A DNA stretch of 64,000 bases from CAZFGK01 sp964518635 (GTDB taxonomy: Bacteria; Zixibacteria; MSB-5A5; GN15; FEB-12). Of the stretch, positions 35,792 through 43,502 are shown piece by piece. Below the pieces are notes generated by a model. It saw nothing but the letters and a program-made list of their open reading frames with translations, searched no databases and had not been told where the DNA came from. The stretch is from NCBI GenBank assembly GCA_964518635.1, contig CAZFGK010000006.1, positions 62,001-126,000 of the forward strand, read 5' to 3'. The position numbers and the translations under genes are program-made. Each line of letters begins with the position of its first letter. Position 1 is the first letter of the stretch.

Positions 35792-37009
35792 ATGAGATTT
35801 ATTGAGATTTTCAATCTCGCTTTTGACGCCATGGTCGCTCACAAGATGCGTTCGCTCCTGACCATGCTGGGTATCATCATAGGTGTCGGTGCAGTCGTGA
35901 CGATGATTGCAATCGGGAACGGAGCCAACAGTGCGGTGCAATCGCAGATCGCAAGTCTCGGCACCAACTTCATGATGGTCTTCCCGGGTGCAACAGTATC
36001 AGGTGGGGTGAGTTCTGGAGCGGGAAACGCTACGACCCTTGATATGGATGACATCAAAGCCATTCGTGAACGTGCCCCGGCGGTCGCACTCGTCTCGCCG
36101 TCTATTCGCACCAACGCACAAGTCGTTGCCGGAAATCTCAACTGGTCGACTCTGATTCAGGGGATGGATGTCGACGGTTTTGGCATACGTGACTGGAAGA
36201 TTGCAAAAGGGGATTTTTTCACTGATCAGGATGCTCGTGGAAAAACCAAAGTCTGTGTAATCGGCAAAACGGTCTCTGAGAAACTCTTTCCGGATCAGGA
36301 TCCGCTTGGTCAGTCGATTCGAATCAAGAATCTCCCTTTTACCATCGTAGGTGTGCTCGGAACAAAGGGTCAAAATTCGATGGGGCAGGATCAGGATGAT
36401 GTCATCATAGCGCCATTTGGCACGGTGCAGCGTCAGATCATGGGTGTCGATTTTCTGGGGATCATCATGTTGTCGGCAGTCAGTGTTGATCAGATGGCAG
36501 CAGCGCAGCAGCAGGTAACCGATATTCTGCGTGAACAACATCGCCTCGCCGACTGGCAGGACAATGATTTTACCATTCGCACGCAGACTGAGATAGGTGC
36601 GGCTGCGTCATCGACGACTGGAATCATGACGATGCTGCTCGGCGGGATCGCTTCTGTCTCACTCATCGTTGGCGGCATTGGCATCATGAATATCATGCTC
36701 GTCTCGGTGACCGAGCGGACACGGGAGATCGGAATTCGTCGATCTCTTGGCGCAAGACGCCGCGATATTCTCCAGCAATTTCTTGTCGAAGCGATTTTCT
36801 TAAGCATCATGGGAGGGCTGATCGGGATCGGTCTCGGCATCGGTGCTTCAAGGATTGTTGCGGCCATCGCACGATGGCCAGTCTCTGTCTCTCCTGAATC
36901 GCTGGTACTCTCATTCTTGTTTTCTGCGACGGTAGGAGTTTTCTTCGGATTCTATCCGGCGCAGAAAGCTGCGAAAATCAGTCCAATGGAAGCGCTACGC
37001 TACGAGTAG
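35792..37009 (+). CDS. MacB/FtsX-type ABC transporter permease, no ATPase domain
   Basis: This 405-residue protein has the MacB permease plan: TM1 (about 20-42, SLLTMLGIIIGVGAVVTMIAIG), a periplasmic MacB_PCD domain (about 45-265) and three TM helices in the FtsX part (about 275-400), which carries GGIGIMNIMLVSVTERTREIGIRR. True MacB carries an N-terminal ATPase; here that half is absent and no separate ATPase gene lies next to it, so the partner must be encoded elsewhere. The substrate (drug, lipoprotein or peptide) is unknown. Confidence 0.9.
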   Translation: MRFIEIFNLAFDAMVAHKMRSLLTMLGIIIGVGAVVTMIAIGNGANSAVQSQIASLGTNFMMVFPGATVSGGVSSGAGNATTLDMDDIKAIRERAPAVALVSPSIRTNAQVVAGNLNWSTLIQGMDVDGFGIRDWKIAKGDFFTDQDARGKTKVCVIGKTVSEKLFPDQDPLGQSIRIKNLPFTIVGVLGTKGQNSMGQDQDDVIIAPFGTVQRQIMGVDFLGIIMLSAVSVDQMAAAQQQVTDILREQHRLADWQDNDFTIRTQTEIGAAASSTTGIMTMLLGGIASVSLIVGGIGIMNIMLVSVTERTREIGIRRSLGARRRDILQQFLVEAIFLSIMGGLIGIGLGIGASRIVAAIARWPVSVSPESLVLSFLFSATVGVFFGFYPAQKAAKISPMEALRYE

Positions 37010-37013
37010 ACCT

Positions 37014-37442
37014 ATGAAGATTCTTGTACTTTGCACTGGCAACTCATGTCGCTCCCAGATCGCACATGGGTATCTTCGAGAGTTGAGTAATGGCATTCTG
37101 GAGGTCTACTCCGCAGGGCTCACGCCAAAAGGGGTGCATCCGCGCGCTATAGAGATCATGGCAGAGGACAGGGTCGACATTTCATTCCACACTTCAAACG
37201 ATTTGCGCGAATATCTTTCACAGCGATTTGATTTCATCATCACCGTCTGTGATAATGCTGCCGAACAATGTCCGGTCTTTCCCGGTGATGCGAATCGACT
37301 TCACTGGCCGTTTCATGATCCGGCGCATGCCAGCGGCACGGAGTCTGAAATTCTCGCCGAGTTTCGCACCGTACGCGATCAGATCAAGTCTCAATGCCGA
37401 GAATGGGTTGCATCGCTCAATCTCTCAGATACAGTTGCGTAA
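37014..37442 (+). CDS. arsC: Thioredoxin-coupled arsenate reductase (ArsC, LMW-PTPase fold)
   Basis: This 142-residue enzyme reduces arsenate to arsenite. The phosphate-binding loop is C7-TGNSC-R13, and the redox cascade cysteines C79 and C86 (CDNAAEQCP) are present, as in thioredoxin-dependent ArsC rather than a protein phosphatase. HWPFHDPAHASGTE is the family loop with the general acid. It starts 4 bases after the permease, so it may be co-transcribed with the MacA/MacB-like pair. No arsenite pump or ArsR regulator is seen in the window. Confidence 0.93.
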   Translation: MKILVLCTGNSCRSQIAHGYLRELSNGILEVYSAGLTPKGVHPRAIEIMAEDRVDISFHTSNDLREYLSQRFDFIITVCDNAAEQCPVFPGDANRLHWPFHDPAHASGTESEILAEFRTVRDQIKSQCREWVASLNLSDTVA

Positions 37443-37477
37443 CCTGCAATCTCTCCGTTTCTTTGAGGTGGAGGAAT

Positions 37478-38173
37478 ATGAATATGCAAAGATATCTCAC
37501 TGGCTCTCTCATCTGTCTTGGCATCGTGTTGACTGCCCTATCACCAACTCGTGCAGAGATCGATCTGAATTCGACCGACACCTTTATGGTGGTTATTCCG
37601 ACTCGATCAATGGTCTTGATCAAAGATGATCTCGCCTCCGCTGAAACAGGCAAGCGAATTGCAGAACGAAGCAGAGATGAAGCGAGGGCACTCCTTGAAT
37701 GGACAAAGTCTCGCATTGATGTCCGCAAGAAGGAGATTAAATCAATCGATGAAGGATTGAAAACTGCCAAGAAGGAAAAACAGGCAGCGCAGATACTCTC
37801 ATTGACTACACAGAAAAAAGCAGCCGAACAAGTAGTCACGCTCTTGATTGGACAGAAAGAACTTCGCGAGGCCGAAGTCGAGTTGTCGAATGCAGAGCTT
37901 GAAGAGACAGAAAAAGCGAATGCTGCCTATCAATTTGAACTTGAGTTGGCCACCAAACGCACCGAGCGAGATACTCTTGCCGTGACCGGAGGGGATGCCC
38001 TCACTCTTTCGACATTGAATCAGGTGGTCTATCAGCTGGAGTCCAAACTTCTTGATGCCCAGCAGAAACTTGCCGCTTCACGCCAGACGATGGCAGCTCG
38101 TGAAAAAGCGATGGTCGATCGACGACGTGTGCTCTTTCAGTCGCAGAGCAAGTTGCAGGGGAAATCGAAGTAG
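37478..38173 (+). CDS. Periplasmic coiled-coil protein of unknown function
   Basis: This 231-residue protein has a signal peptide (QRYLTGSLICLGIVLTALSPTRA). From about 50 to the end it is an almost continuous Lys/Glu/Ala-rich helix with heptad character. No catalytic motif or named family is recognised. GGTGGAGGA lies just upstream of the ATG at 37478. It follows arsC by 35 bases on the same strand and ends at a strong terminator, so it may be the last gene of the efflux transcript and could be a periplasmic helper of it; this is context only. Confidence 0.75.
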   Translation: MNMQRYLTGSLICLGIVLTALSPTRAEIDLNSTDTFMVVIPTRSMVLIKDDLASAETGKRIAERSRDEARALLEWTKSRIDVRKKEIKSIDEGLKTAKKEKQAAQILSLTTQKKAAEQVVTLLIGQKELREAEVELSNAELEETEKANAAYQFELELATKRTERDTLAVTGGDALTLSTLNQVVYQLESKLLDAQQKLAASRQTMAAREKAMVDRRRVLFQSQSKLQGKSK

Positions 38174-38213
38174 CAGGATCTAGAAGTAACAGGATCTACA
38201 AGTTGTGAAATTG

Positions 38214-38245
38214 AAAGGCGGTGTCATGTGGCACCGCCTTTTTTT
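38214..38245 (+). terminator. Rho-independent terminator
   Basis: The 10-bp stem AAAGGCGGTG / CACCGCCTTT (38214-38223 and 38232-38241), with an 8-base loop, continues into TTTT. It ends the transcript of the coiled-coil gene. Confidence 0.88.
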
Positions 38246-38255
38246 GTCTTTGTGG

Positions 38256-38350
38256 CCCGCACCCATTTGGGGTGCGGGATCACGAATTCATGCTTCGACA
38301 AGCTCAGCATGACATGCTGTTGGGGCAGACCGGGAGCCCTGCCGCCCACG
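38256..38350. repeat. Composite of intergenic palindromic repeats
   Basis: Three elements lie in a row. The first is a 9-bp stem CCCGCACCC/GGGTGCGGG (38256-38278). The second is the inverted pair CATGCT/AGCATG around TTCGACAAGCTC (38289-38311), also seen in variant form near 56765-56885. The third is a 29-base GGGGCAGACC...GCCGCCCACG element (38322-38350), which recurs inside apbE at 57120-57148 with two differences. They look like dispersed non-coding repeats. Confidence 0.7.
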
Positions 38351-38416
38351 CCTGTGAGGAAGCCGCCCATGTATGGGTAGCCAGCCCCTTCAGGGGCGGT
38401 CGGATGAATATTGACG

Positions 38417-39001
38417 TTACATCTTCCGCGGATCATTTCCGGTCGCGAGGTAATACTTCACGCCGCAATGAAATTCAGTCCATCCTTCGCACATCATGAA
38501 CGCGGTCTTGAGATCTTTCGGATCATAGCCAGATTCGTAAATACGGAAAATGGTCTTCCCATCTTTCGTGAGAAATTCAAATCGAATGGTGTTTTTGTAT
38601 TTGCCGGTCATCGAATTGCCGACAAAGACAATCTCAGAATGCTTCACGAACTTGGTGACGTTAAGTTCGAATCCACCAAATTCATTCCAGACCCAGGAGA
38701 CCGGTTTGAGGTCAGGGCCGAATTCCCCAATCATGTCGTCGATAAAGTGCTTTTTCAGGTGCGACGAATGGGTGACTGCATCCCAGACCTGCGCCAGTGA
38801 CTGGCTGAATACATTCGAGGTCACATAGTTGAGTTTCCCTTTTCCAAGCGGCAGAATCGGCTTGCCATCAGGACCAATTTTCAGCTTTGGTTTCGCAGTA
38901 GCTTTCTTCGTGACTTTCTTCGTCATCTTCTTCAGTGCGCTTTTTTTCGCGGATTTCTTCGCTGCTTTTCCGGACGACTTTTTCGCAGTCTTCTTGGCCA
39001 T
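38417..39001 (-). CDS. SRPBCC/AHSA1-like domain protein with histone-H1-like Lys-rich tail
   Basis: Residues 1-40 of this 194-residue protein are dominated by Lys, Ala, Ser and Thr in AKK/SAKK repeats, like histone H1 or chlamydial Hc tails, and could bind nucleic acid. Residues 55-190 look like a START/SRPBCC (AHSA1) domain (SQSLAQVWDAVTHSSHLKKHFIDD, GGFELNVTKFVKHSEIVF, GWTEFHCGVKYYL). GGAGG and GGAG lie just before the ATG. The combination is uncommon and its role unknown. Confidence 0.75.
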   Translation of the reverse strand: MAKKTAKKSSGKAAKKSAKKSALKKMTKKVTKKATAKPKLKIGPDGKPILPLGKGKLNYVTSNVFSQSLAQVWDAVTHSSHLKKHFIDDMIGEFGPDLKPVSWVWNEFGGFELNVTKFVKHSEIVFVGNSMTGKYKNTIRFEFLTKDGKTIFRIYESGYDPKDLKTAFMMCEGWTEFHCGVKYYLATGNDPRKM

Positions 39002-39137
39002 CTCCTGCCTCCTTACTCTTTCGTGTCTGATTTTGATATTTTCAAAGAAATCCTAACAGAAATCCCTCGCGCTTGTCAATCGCAATGAAGCCGGACGCAG
39101 AAATGAACCGGGCATATGACCATGTCCCCTTCCCCAA

Positions 39138-39177
39138 GAAAAAGCCCGCACATCCACCGGTTGGCAAACATGCGGGC
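39138..39177 (-). terminator. Rho-independent terminator of the selenoprotein candidate
   Basis: On the minus strand GCCCGCA (39177-39171) pairs with TGCGGGC (39150-39144), followed by TTTTTCTT. It lies 29 bases past the second half of the TGA-interrupted gene, which shows that transcription is set up to continue past the internal TGA. Confidence 0.8.
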
Positions 39178-39205
39178 AAGAGGATTGGGAAGAGATTTTC
39201 AGTTA

Positions 39206-39901
39206 CTAGTGAGCCGTTGTGTCTTCTCTCGGGAGCATCCGATAGGACGGGTCGCGATAGGATTCCGGCATCATCGCAAACATCATGTGGGTCGAGTCAC
39301 TCGCGAAATACCAGGGACGGCCATTGTTCGTGTCTCGCGGTGAGCTTTCGGACGGGCGAAAGAGCTGTTTCGTCACGGGGTCGGTCAAGAAGCCACAGTA
39401 TCGAAGCGGGTTTTTCTCGAAGCTCTTCTTCGCAGTCTGAGAGCTCACAAAGTAGGTCTCATATCCAATCGAAATGCGATGCGCCGAGTCCAGAATTGCC
39501 TGCTGGTCGCGCTGTACCGCACAGTTCAACGCGATATGCATGGCAGTGTCACTTAAGTAAAACTCAGGGTCTTGCACGAAGACCTTCTGGCATGGTGTTC
39601 AGCAAAATCCAAGCGGGCGTCCGTTGACCAGAAGTCCCTGAAGACGGCGATTCAGTCCGACTTTGCGCACCGGGCAACGGTCGTTGATTGAGATCGAACT
39701 GTCTTCAAACATCAGATGAGGGAAGGGGTTGCGAGATGTGTCCCGCACCATCGAGGGGTTGCTGCCGTCCGCGTCCACAAAGAGGATGGGGATATTGGAC
39801 GGGGGTTTCGCACTCTCCTGCTTCTGGCTGCAGGCGGCGATAATGATCGCAAGAGCCGCAAAAGAGGCCAGTGATCCGTATAGTGAGCGGTGTGTGGGCA
39901 T
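39206..39901 (-). CDS. Candidate selenoprotein: YHS-like lipoprotein with in-frame TGA (Sec101)
   Basis: GGAAGGAG lies 5-6 bases before the ATG. A lipoprotein signal leads to C24 (IIIAAC). A first YHS-like module (about 74-115) reads CPVRKV, then VNGRPLGFC100, then TGA (39601-39599), then TPC104QKVFVQDPEFYL, all in one frame. Reading TGA as selenocysteine gives 231 residues and a C-U-T-P-C centre at the place where YHS domains have their FCSxxC. Two more YHS-like stretches follow (YETYFVSSQTAKKSF; GFLTDPVTKQLF and RPWYFASDSTHMMF). The coding part after TGA keeps the family pattern and is followed by a terminator, unlike a decayed gene. Without Sec it would be a nonsense-mutated gene. The selA/B/C/D machinery is not in this window. 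Confidence 0.75.
39565..39601 (-). promoter_or_regulatory. Bacterial SECIS-like hairpin following the TGA
   Basis: After TGA (39601-39599) and 20 bases comes the loop CGUGC, closed by the perfect 6-bp stem GGUCUU/AAGACC (39584-39568). Below an AA bulge CAG pairs with CUG (39589-39587 with 39567-39565). The loop size, a G within its first two bases and the 20-base distance from UGA fit the published rules for bacterial SECIS elements. Confidence 0.7.
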
Positions 39902-40014
39902 AGAACTCCTTCCAGTGTCTGGGGATTATACTCGGACTACACCCTTCAGTTCAAACTTTCAATCGAGATTCTTGATCGATTCAGGGAATCGACATCACAT
40001 GTCCGCTCTGGCAA

Positions 40015-40635
40015 TCAAAGAGTCAATCTTGGGTCGCATTTCATAAGGGCTGCTACGGCGCAAGCCTCGTCATAGCCGGATTTCTCCAGCACTTCAATCA
40101 CCCGCCGAACATTCTCCACCGGATGATTCTGATTCAGCTTCGCTTTCATCTCGACTTTTTCAACAACCAACTTAAACCCGACTATGCCGCGCATTCCACC
40201 AGCGACATTGTAAGTCGTTGTATCAATCGACCAGCCGTCTGGTTTTTCATATCGGGCCACCAGTTCGCCGAGCATGCGAGAAAGCTCTTCAGCCGATTCG
40301 ATCAAATTGATCTTTCCATACAGATGCGCGACTGCATAATTCCAGGTCGGCACTCGCCGCTGACCATCCGCATACCATGTCGGAGAGATATAACTATGCG
40401 GACCATGCACAATGGCGAAAACAGACTGCGTTTCAATCCCCTGCCACTGCGGATTTTCACGTGCCCAGTGCCCTTCCAGCGACAATTGCTCCCCCTCCCA
40501 TTTCGGTACAACCGGAAGATGCGAAGCGAATGGCACTCCATCACGAGTTGACACAAGGGTAACAAATGAATCATGATCCAGTAGCCACCTGAGCAGGGCG
40601 GGGTTTGTGATCTGGAAGTGTGTGGGGATGTACAT
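40015..40635 (-). CDS. PaiB-like FMN-binding protein
   Basis: This 206-residue protein matches the PaiB/FMN-binding split-barrel family: MYIPTHF, LVSTRDGVPFASHLPVV, GHWARENPQW, VFAIVHGPHSYISPTWY, VPTWNYAVAHLYG and GIVGFKLVVEKVEMKAKLNQN. B. subtilis PaiB affects protease and sporulation gene expression, but most family members are best described as flavin-binding proteins of unknown role. I chose the ATG at 40635 because the family N-terminus starts there; there is no strong ribosome site. Confidence 0.9.
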   Translation of the reverse strand: MYIPTHFQITNPALLRWLLDHDSFVTLVSTRDGVPFASHLPVVPKWEGEQLSLEGHWARENPQWQGIETQSVFAIVHGPHSYISPTWYADGQRRVPTWNYAVAHLYGKINLIESAEELSRMLGELVARYEKPDGWSIDTTTYNVAGGMRGIVGFKLVVEKVEMKAKLNQNHPVENVRRVIEVLEKSGYDEACAVAALMKCDPRLTL

Positions 40636-40839
40636 GCCCGTTGATACGTTTGAATAGAGCCGGAAGAAACAAAGTTTTTCGCATGCGAAGCTCCAAGAAT
40701 TGCTGCAGCCGAAGTTCATTCGGTGTGAAATTCCCCCTTGATGTCTTTTGCTGAACCCCCCTACCTTATCTCTACAAGGTTACCAGGGACGCCTTTGGCA
40801 TTGCCAAAGGCAAGAAACAATCTGTGGAAGGGAATGAAC

Positions 40840-41343
40840 ATGAAGAAGAGTATTCTCACGCTTGCCGCACTGATGGTGATCGCGATTGCCGCGTTGACCA
40901 CCGCTGAAGAAAAGAAAATGGCCGAGAAGCCGTGGTTTGACATGCAGAATTGTGTGTTCTGCAAAGAACTGACTGCGCAGCCGGGATTAATGGAACATAT
41001 GAGGCACGACTATCACAATGTCTCGACCGGGACCATTTCGGTCCTGCAAGTCGATGCTTCCCACATGGATTCTTTCAAGAAAGCCATGATCGGCATGCAG
41101 ACAGCCGCCAGCAAGATGGATCCGGCAAAGATGCCGTTCATGTGTCAGCACTGCGAAAAATTGGGTGGGCTGATGATGAACTCCAAGATCAAGATTGATC
41201 AGATCGAGACCAATTTTGGCAGTCTCACCGTCTATGCAACTCAGGACAGTGCGACGATGGCGATGCTTCACGAATTTGCGACCCGCTCGAATGATGAGGG
41301 GAAGAAGATGATGGCCGAGATGAAGAAAGCAGAAAAGAAGTAA
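40840..41343 (+). CDS. Secreted CxxC protein of unknown function (first of tandem pair)
   Basis: This 167-residue protein has a signal peptide (SILTLAALMVIAIAALTTAEE). A conserved centre follows: WFDMQNCVFC (C38, C41), QPGLMEHMRHDYHN, and CQHC near 118. The two CxxC pairs and several His suggest metal or redox chemistry, but no family is recognised. GGAAGGGA precedes ATGs at 40834 and 40840, the second having the better spacing. The next gene, 1 base after its stop, is a paralogue of the same length. Confidence 0.7.
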   Translation: MKKSILTLAALMVIAIAALTTAEEKKMAEKPWFDMQNCVFCKELTAQPGLMEHMRHDYHNVSTGTISVLQVDASHMDSFKKAMIGMQTAASKMDPAKMPFMCQHCEKLGGLMMNSKIKIDQIETNFGSLTVYATQDSATMAMLHEFATRSNDEGKKMMAEMKKAEKK

Positions 41344-41344
41344 G

Positions 41345-41848
41345 GTGAAGAAATACACTACAACTTCTTCACTCTCACTTCTCGTTGTGATTTTTTCGTT
41401 GTCATTTGCCGGTGACAAAGCCGAAACCACCCAGAGCTGGTTTGACCTGAAAAACTGTGCTTTCTGCGCGCCAATTGCCGCTCAGCCAGGTCTGCTCGAA
41501 CATATGAAGCCGGAGTATCATAACATTTCGAACGGTCTGGTTTCTGTTCTTGTAATAGACCAGGGTTATGATGGCGCGTTCAAAAAAGCACTCGATGGCA
41601 TGACGACTGCTTTTGTCGATATGCAGGCCGGCAAGGCGATGACTATCTGTCCGCATTGTTCGACGATGGGTGATATCGAAAAGAATCCGAAAGTCAAAAC
41701 TGATTTCATGCAGACTGGCTTCGGATTTATCACCATCTACACCTCAACCGATAGTCTCCTTGTTGCGCAAATTCAGGATTTTGGAAAGAAGACTGATGAA
41801 GCGAGCAAGCAGATGGCCGCTGAGATGATGAAAACGGAGAAGAAGTAA
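41345..41848 (+). CDS. Secreted CxxC protein of unknown function (second of tandem pair)
   Basis: This 167-residue paralogue of the gene just upstream has a signal peptide (LSLLVVIFSLSFAG). The shared pattern is WFDLKNCAFC (C38, C41), QPGLLEHMKPEYHNIS, FKKALDGM, CPHC and FGFITIYTSTDS. It starts with GTG, and the first gene's TAA plus GG supplies a weak ribosome site, so translation is probably coupled. The pair arose by tandem duplication; whether the proteins form a heterodimer is untested. Confidence 0.7.
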   Translation: MKKYTTTSSLSLLVVIFSLSFAGDKAETTQSWFDLKNCAFCAPIAAQPGLLEHMKPEYHNISNGLVSVLVIDQGYDGAFKKALDGMTTAFVDMQAGKAMTICPHCSTMGDIEKNPKVKTDFMQTGFGFITIYTSTDSLLVAQIQDFGKKTDEASKQMAAEMMKTEKK

Positions 41849-41888
41849 TTCACTCTCCTGCTAGCTGATTGAATCGAATGAAACAATG

Positions 41889-41917
41889 ACGGGCCGCAGT
41901 CACTGATTGCGGCCCGT
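41889..41917. terminator. Probable terminator hairpin between convergent genes
   Basis: ACGGGCCGCA / TGCGGCCCGT, a perfect 10-bp stem with a 9-base loop, lies between the CxxC pair and the convergent Arg/Asp-rich gene. The T runs on both sides are poor. Confidence 0.6.
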
Positions 41918-41942
41918 TTACTATTGTCTTCCAGGCTTGTAG

Positions 41943-42629
41943 TTACGGTCTGCGAACATCTTCTCGTGTTTCGCGGCGATCTTCCCGGATTTCACGATGA
42001 TCTTCCCGCAGTTCCCGAATTCCCAGGGCAATCTCCTGGCGAGAGAGTTCGAGATACTGATTGAACAGGTTCAGCATTTTCTCTTCAGCAGGCTTTTCAC
42101 CAATCTTCTTCGCGTCGATGTCTATCTGAAGCTGACGCAAGTCCTTTGTAAGGGCAGTCTTCTCTTTCAACAGCTGATCCATCATCGCTTCATCCCGGAC
42201 ATCATCCCGTCGGTCGCGCCGATCATCTCGGAGGTCACGGCGGTCATCCCGTTTGTGTCCCGGCTCAAATCTCTTTTCGCGCCATGAGGAACGGACATCA
42301 CGTCCACTTTGCGCGACTTCACGATCGGCCTGGTCTTCCTTGATAGAGGTCTCGGCCAGATCACGACGAAGCTCTTCAGCGATCATCCGCTCAACATCTT
42401 TCTGAGCGGCATCTTTTCCGGCGATGCGATATTCATCCCAGATCATGATTAGATCAGACAAGCGATCGACATCCCGCCGAGCATCGGCAACTCCGACCTT
42501 TCCGGTGGCAATCTGGGTTCGGTCGTTTGCACGTTCAACGGTGTTGGTAACGGGATCAGCAAAAGCTATTGATCCCGCAATTCCAGTCAGAAACATCGTT
42601 CTCACGATGAATTTCAATTTCGTCTTCAT
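41943..42629 (-). CDS. Secreted Arg/Asp-rich helical protein
   Basis: This 228-residue protein has a signal peptide (MFLTGIAGSIAFA). The rest is very charged and probably helical, with an RD-type low-complexity run around residues 110-148 (KRDDRRDLRDDRRDRRDDVRD) and another at the C-terminus (REIREDRRETREDVRRP). Such RD repeats could form salt-bridged single helices or bind anions. No family or enzyme motif is recognised. AAGGAG lies 6-7 bases before the ATG. Confidence 0.7.
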   Translation of the reverse strand: MKTKLKFIVRTMFLTGIAGSIAFADPVTNTVERANDRTQIATGKVGVADARRDVDRLSDLIMIWDEYRIAGKDAAQKDVERMIAEELRRDLAETSIKEDQADREVAQSGRDVRSSWREKRFEPGHKRDDRRDLRDDRRDRRDDVRDEAMMDQLLKEKTALTKDLRQLQIDIDAKKIGEKPAEEKMLNLFNQYLELSRQEIALGIRELREDHREIREDRRETREDVRRP

Positions 42630-42871
42630 ACTCTACTCCTTCAGTCTATACTTTCGTTCGACGGCTTCACTGTTCAGACTGCTCACTAATTCAGTATTCA
42701 TGAACTGGTGTACTTGCGAACCGAATGCCCACGGTATTATCGGCGTAACTCGTTGAATCTCAATCCCGCGATCAAGTAGCTATTCTTCCAAGTTGAATCG
42801 TTCTGTACGCACCGGTACACCCTCCGAACGAAAAGGATGCAAATAGATTAAGGCAGATTGTACGGAGGAAT
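42630..42871. other. Intergenic region without recognised features
   Basis: This leader-side region precedes the Arg/Asp-rich gene. TATAGA lies near its start, but no convincing -35 is in register. No ORF, tRNA or long repeat was seen. Confidence 0.4.
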
Positions 42872-42908
42872 GAAAAAAAAACCGGGAACTGCAAGCGCAG
42901 CTCTCGGT
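42872..42908 (-). terminator. Rho-independent terminator of the AhpD-like gene
   Basis: ACCGGGAACTGC and GCAGCTCTCGGT pair as a 12-bp stem with two imperfect positions and a 4-base loop. The minus strand continues with eight or more Ts. Confidence 0.82.
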
Positions 42909-42953
42909 CTTGTATGTACTATCCGGTAAAACTCGTACCGACTTGATACTTTC

Positions 42954-43502
42954 TTACTTCTCCCAGCGAAGAGCCGAAAACTGCTCATCAATCGGAGTTT
43001 TCATCAGGTGATTGGCGAGATTGGTAAGAGTCTTGAGCGCAATTCCAATGATCACGCCGATACTCTGTTCCTTGGTGTATCCGGCAGCAATGAACGCGTT
43101 GAGATCGGTCTCTTTCACATGCCCCTTCGTACGAATCAACTGGCGCACAAAGGTCGCAAGCGCATTCAACTTCGCATCCGGAATCTCGGTACCGCGACGA
43201 ATGGCATTGAGCACTGCCGGGTCGATCTTCATGCCGGTGGCAATTGTCGAATGAGCCGACATGCAATAAGCGCAGTCATTTTCGAAACTGGTTGTCAGCA
43301 AAATGACCTGCTGTTCGATTCCGGTCAGTCCGATCTGCCCGAGATGTTTCGCGAGGTCAAAGTAGGAGGCGAGTGCCGCAGGGGAATTTGCCAGTCCGGA
43401 GAAAAGATTCGGGACAAAGCCGAGTGATTTCTTTGCTCCTTCAAGAAGGGGGCGCGCATCCGGTGCAGCGGAATCGATGGTCGGAAATGCATACGTAGTC
43501 AC
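42954..43502 (-). CDS. AhpD/carboxymuconolactone decarboxylase family protein
   Basis: This 182-residue protein has the alkylhydroperoxidase D-like redox site C77-AY-C80-MSA-H84. It is probably a peroxide- or radical-detoxifying enzyme of the cytoplasm. The start is GTG, with AAGGAG 6 bases upstream inside the end of the TetR gene. The GTG overlaps the regulator's TGA (GTGA), so the two are translationally coupled and the regulator probably controls this gene. Confidence 0.9.
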   Translation of the reverse strand: MTTYAFPTIDSAAPDARPLLEGAKKSLGFVPNLFSGLANSPAALASYFDLAKHLGQIGLTGIEQQVILLTTSFENDCAYCMSAHSTIATGMKIDPAVLNAIRRGTEIPDAKLNALATFVRQLIRTKGHVKETDLNAFIAAGYTKEQSIGVIIGIALKTLTNLANHLMKTPIDEQFSALRWEK

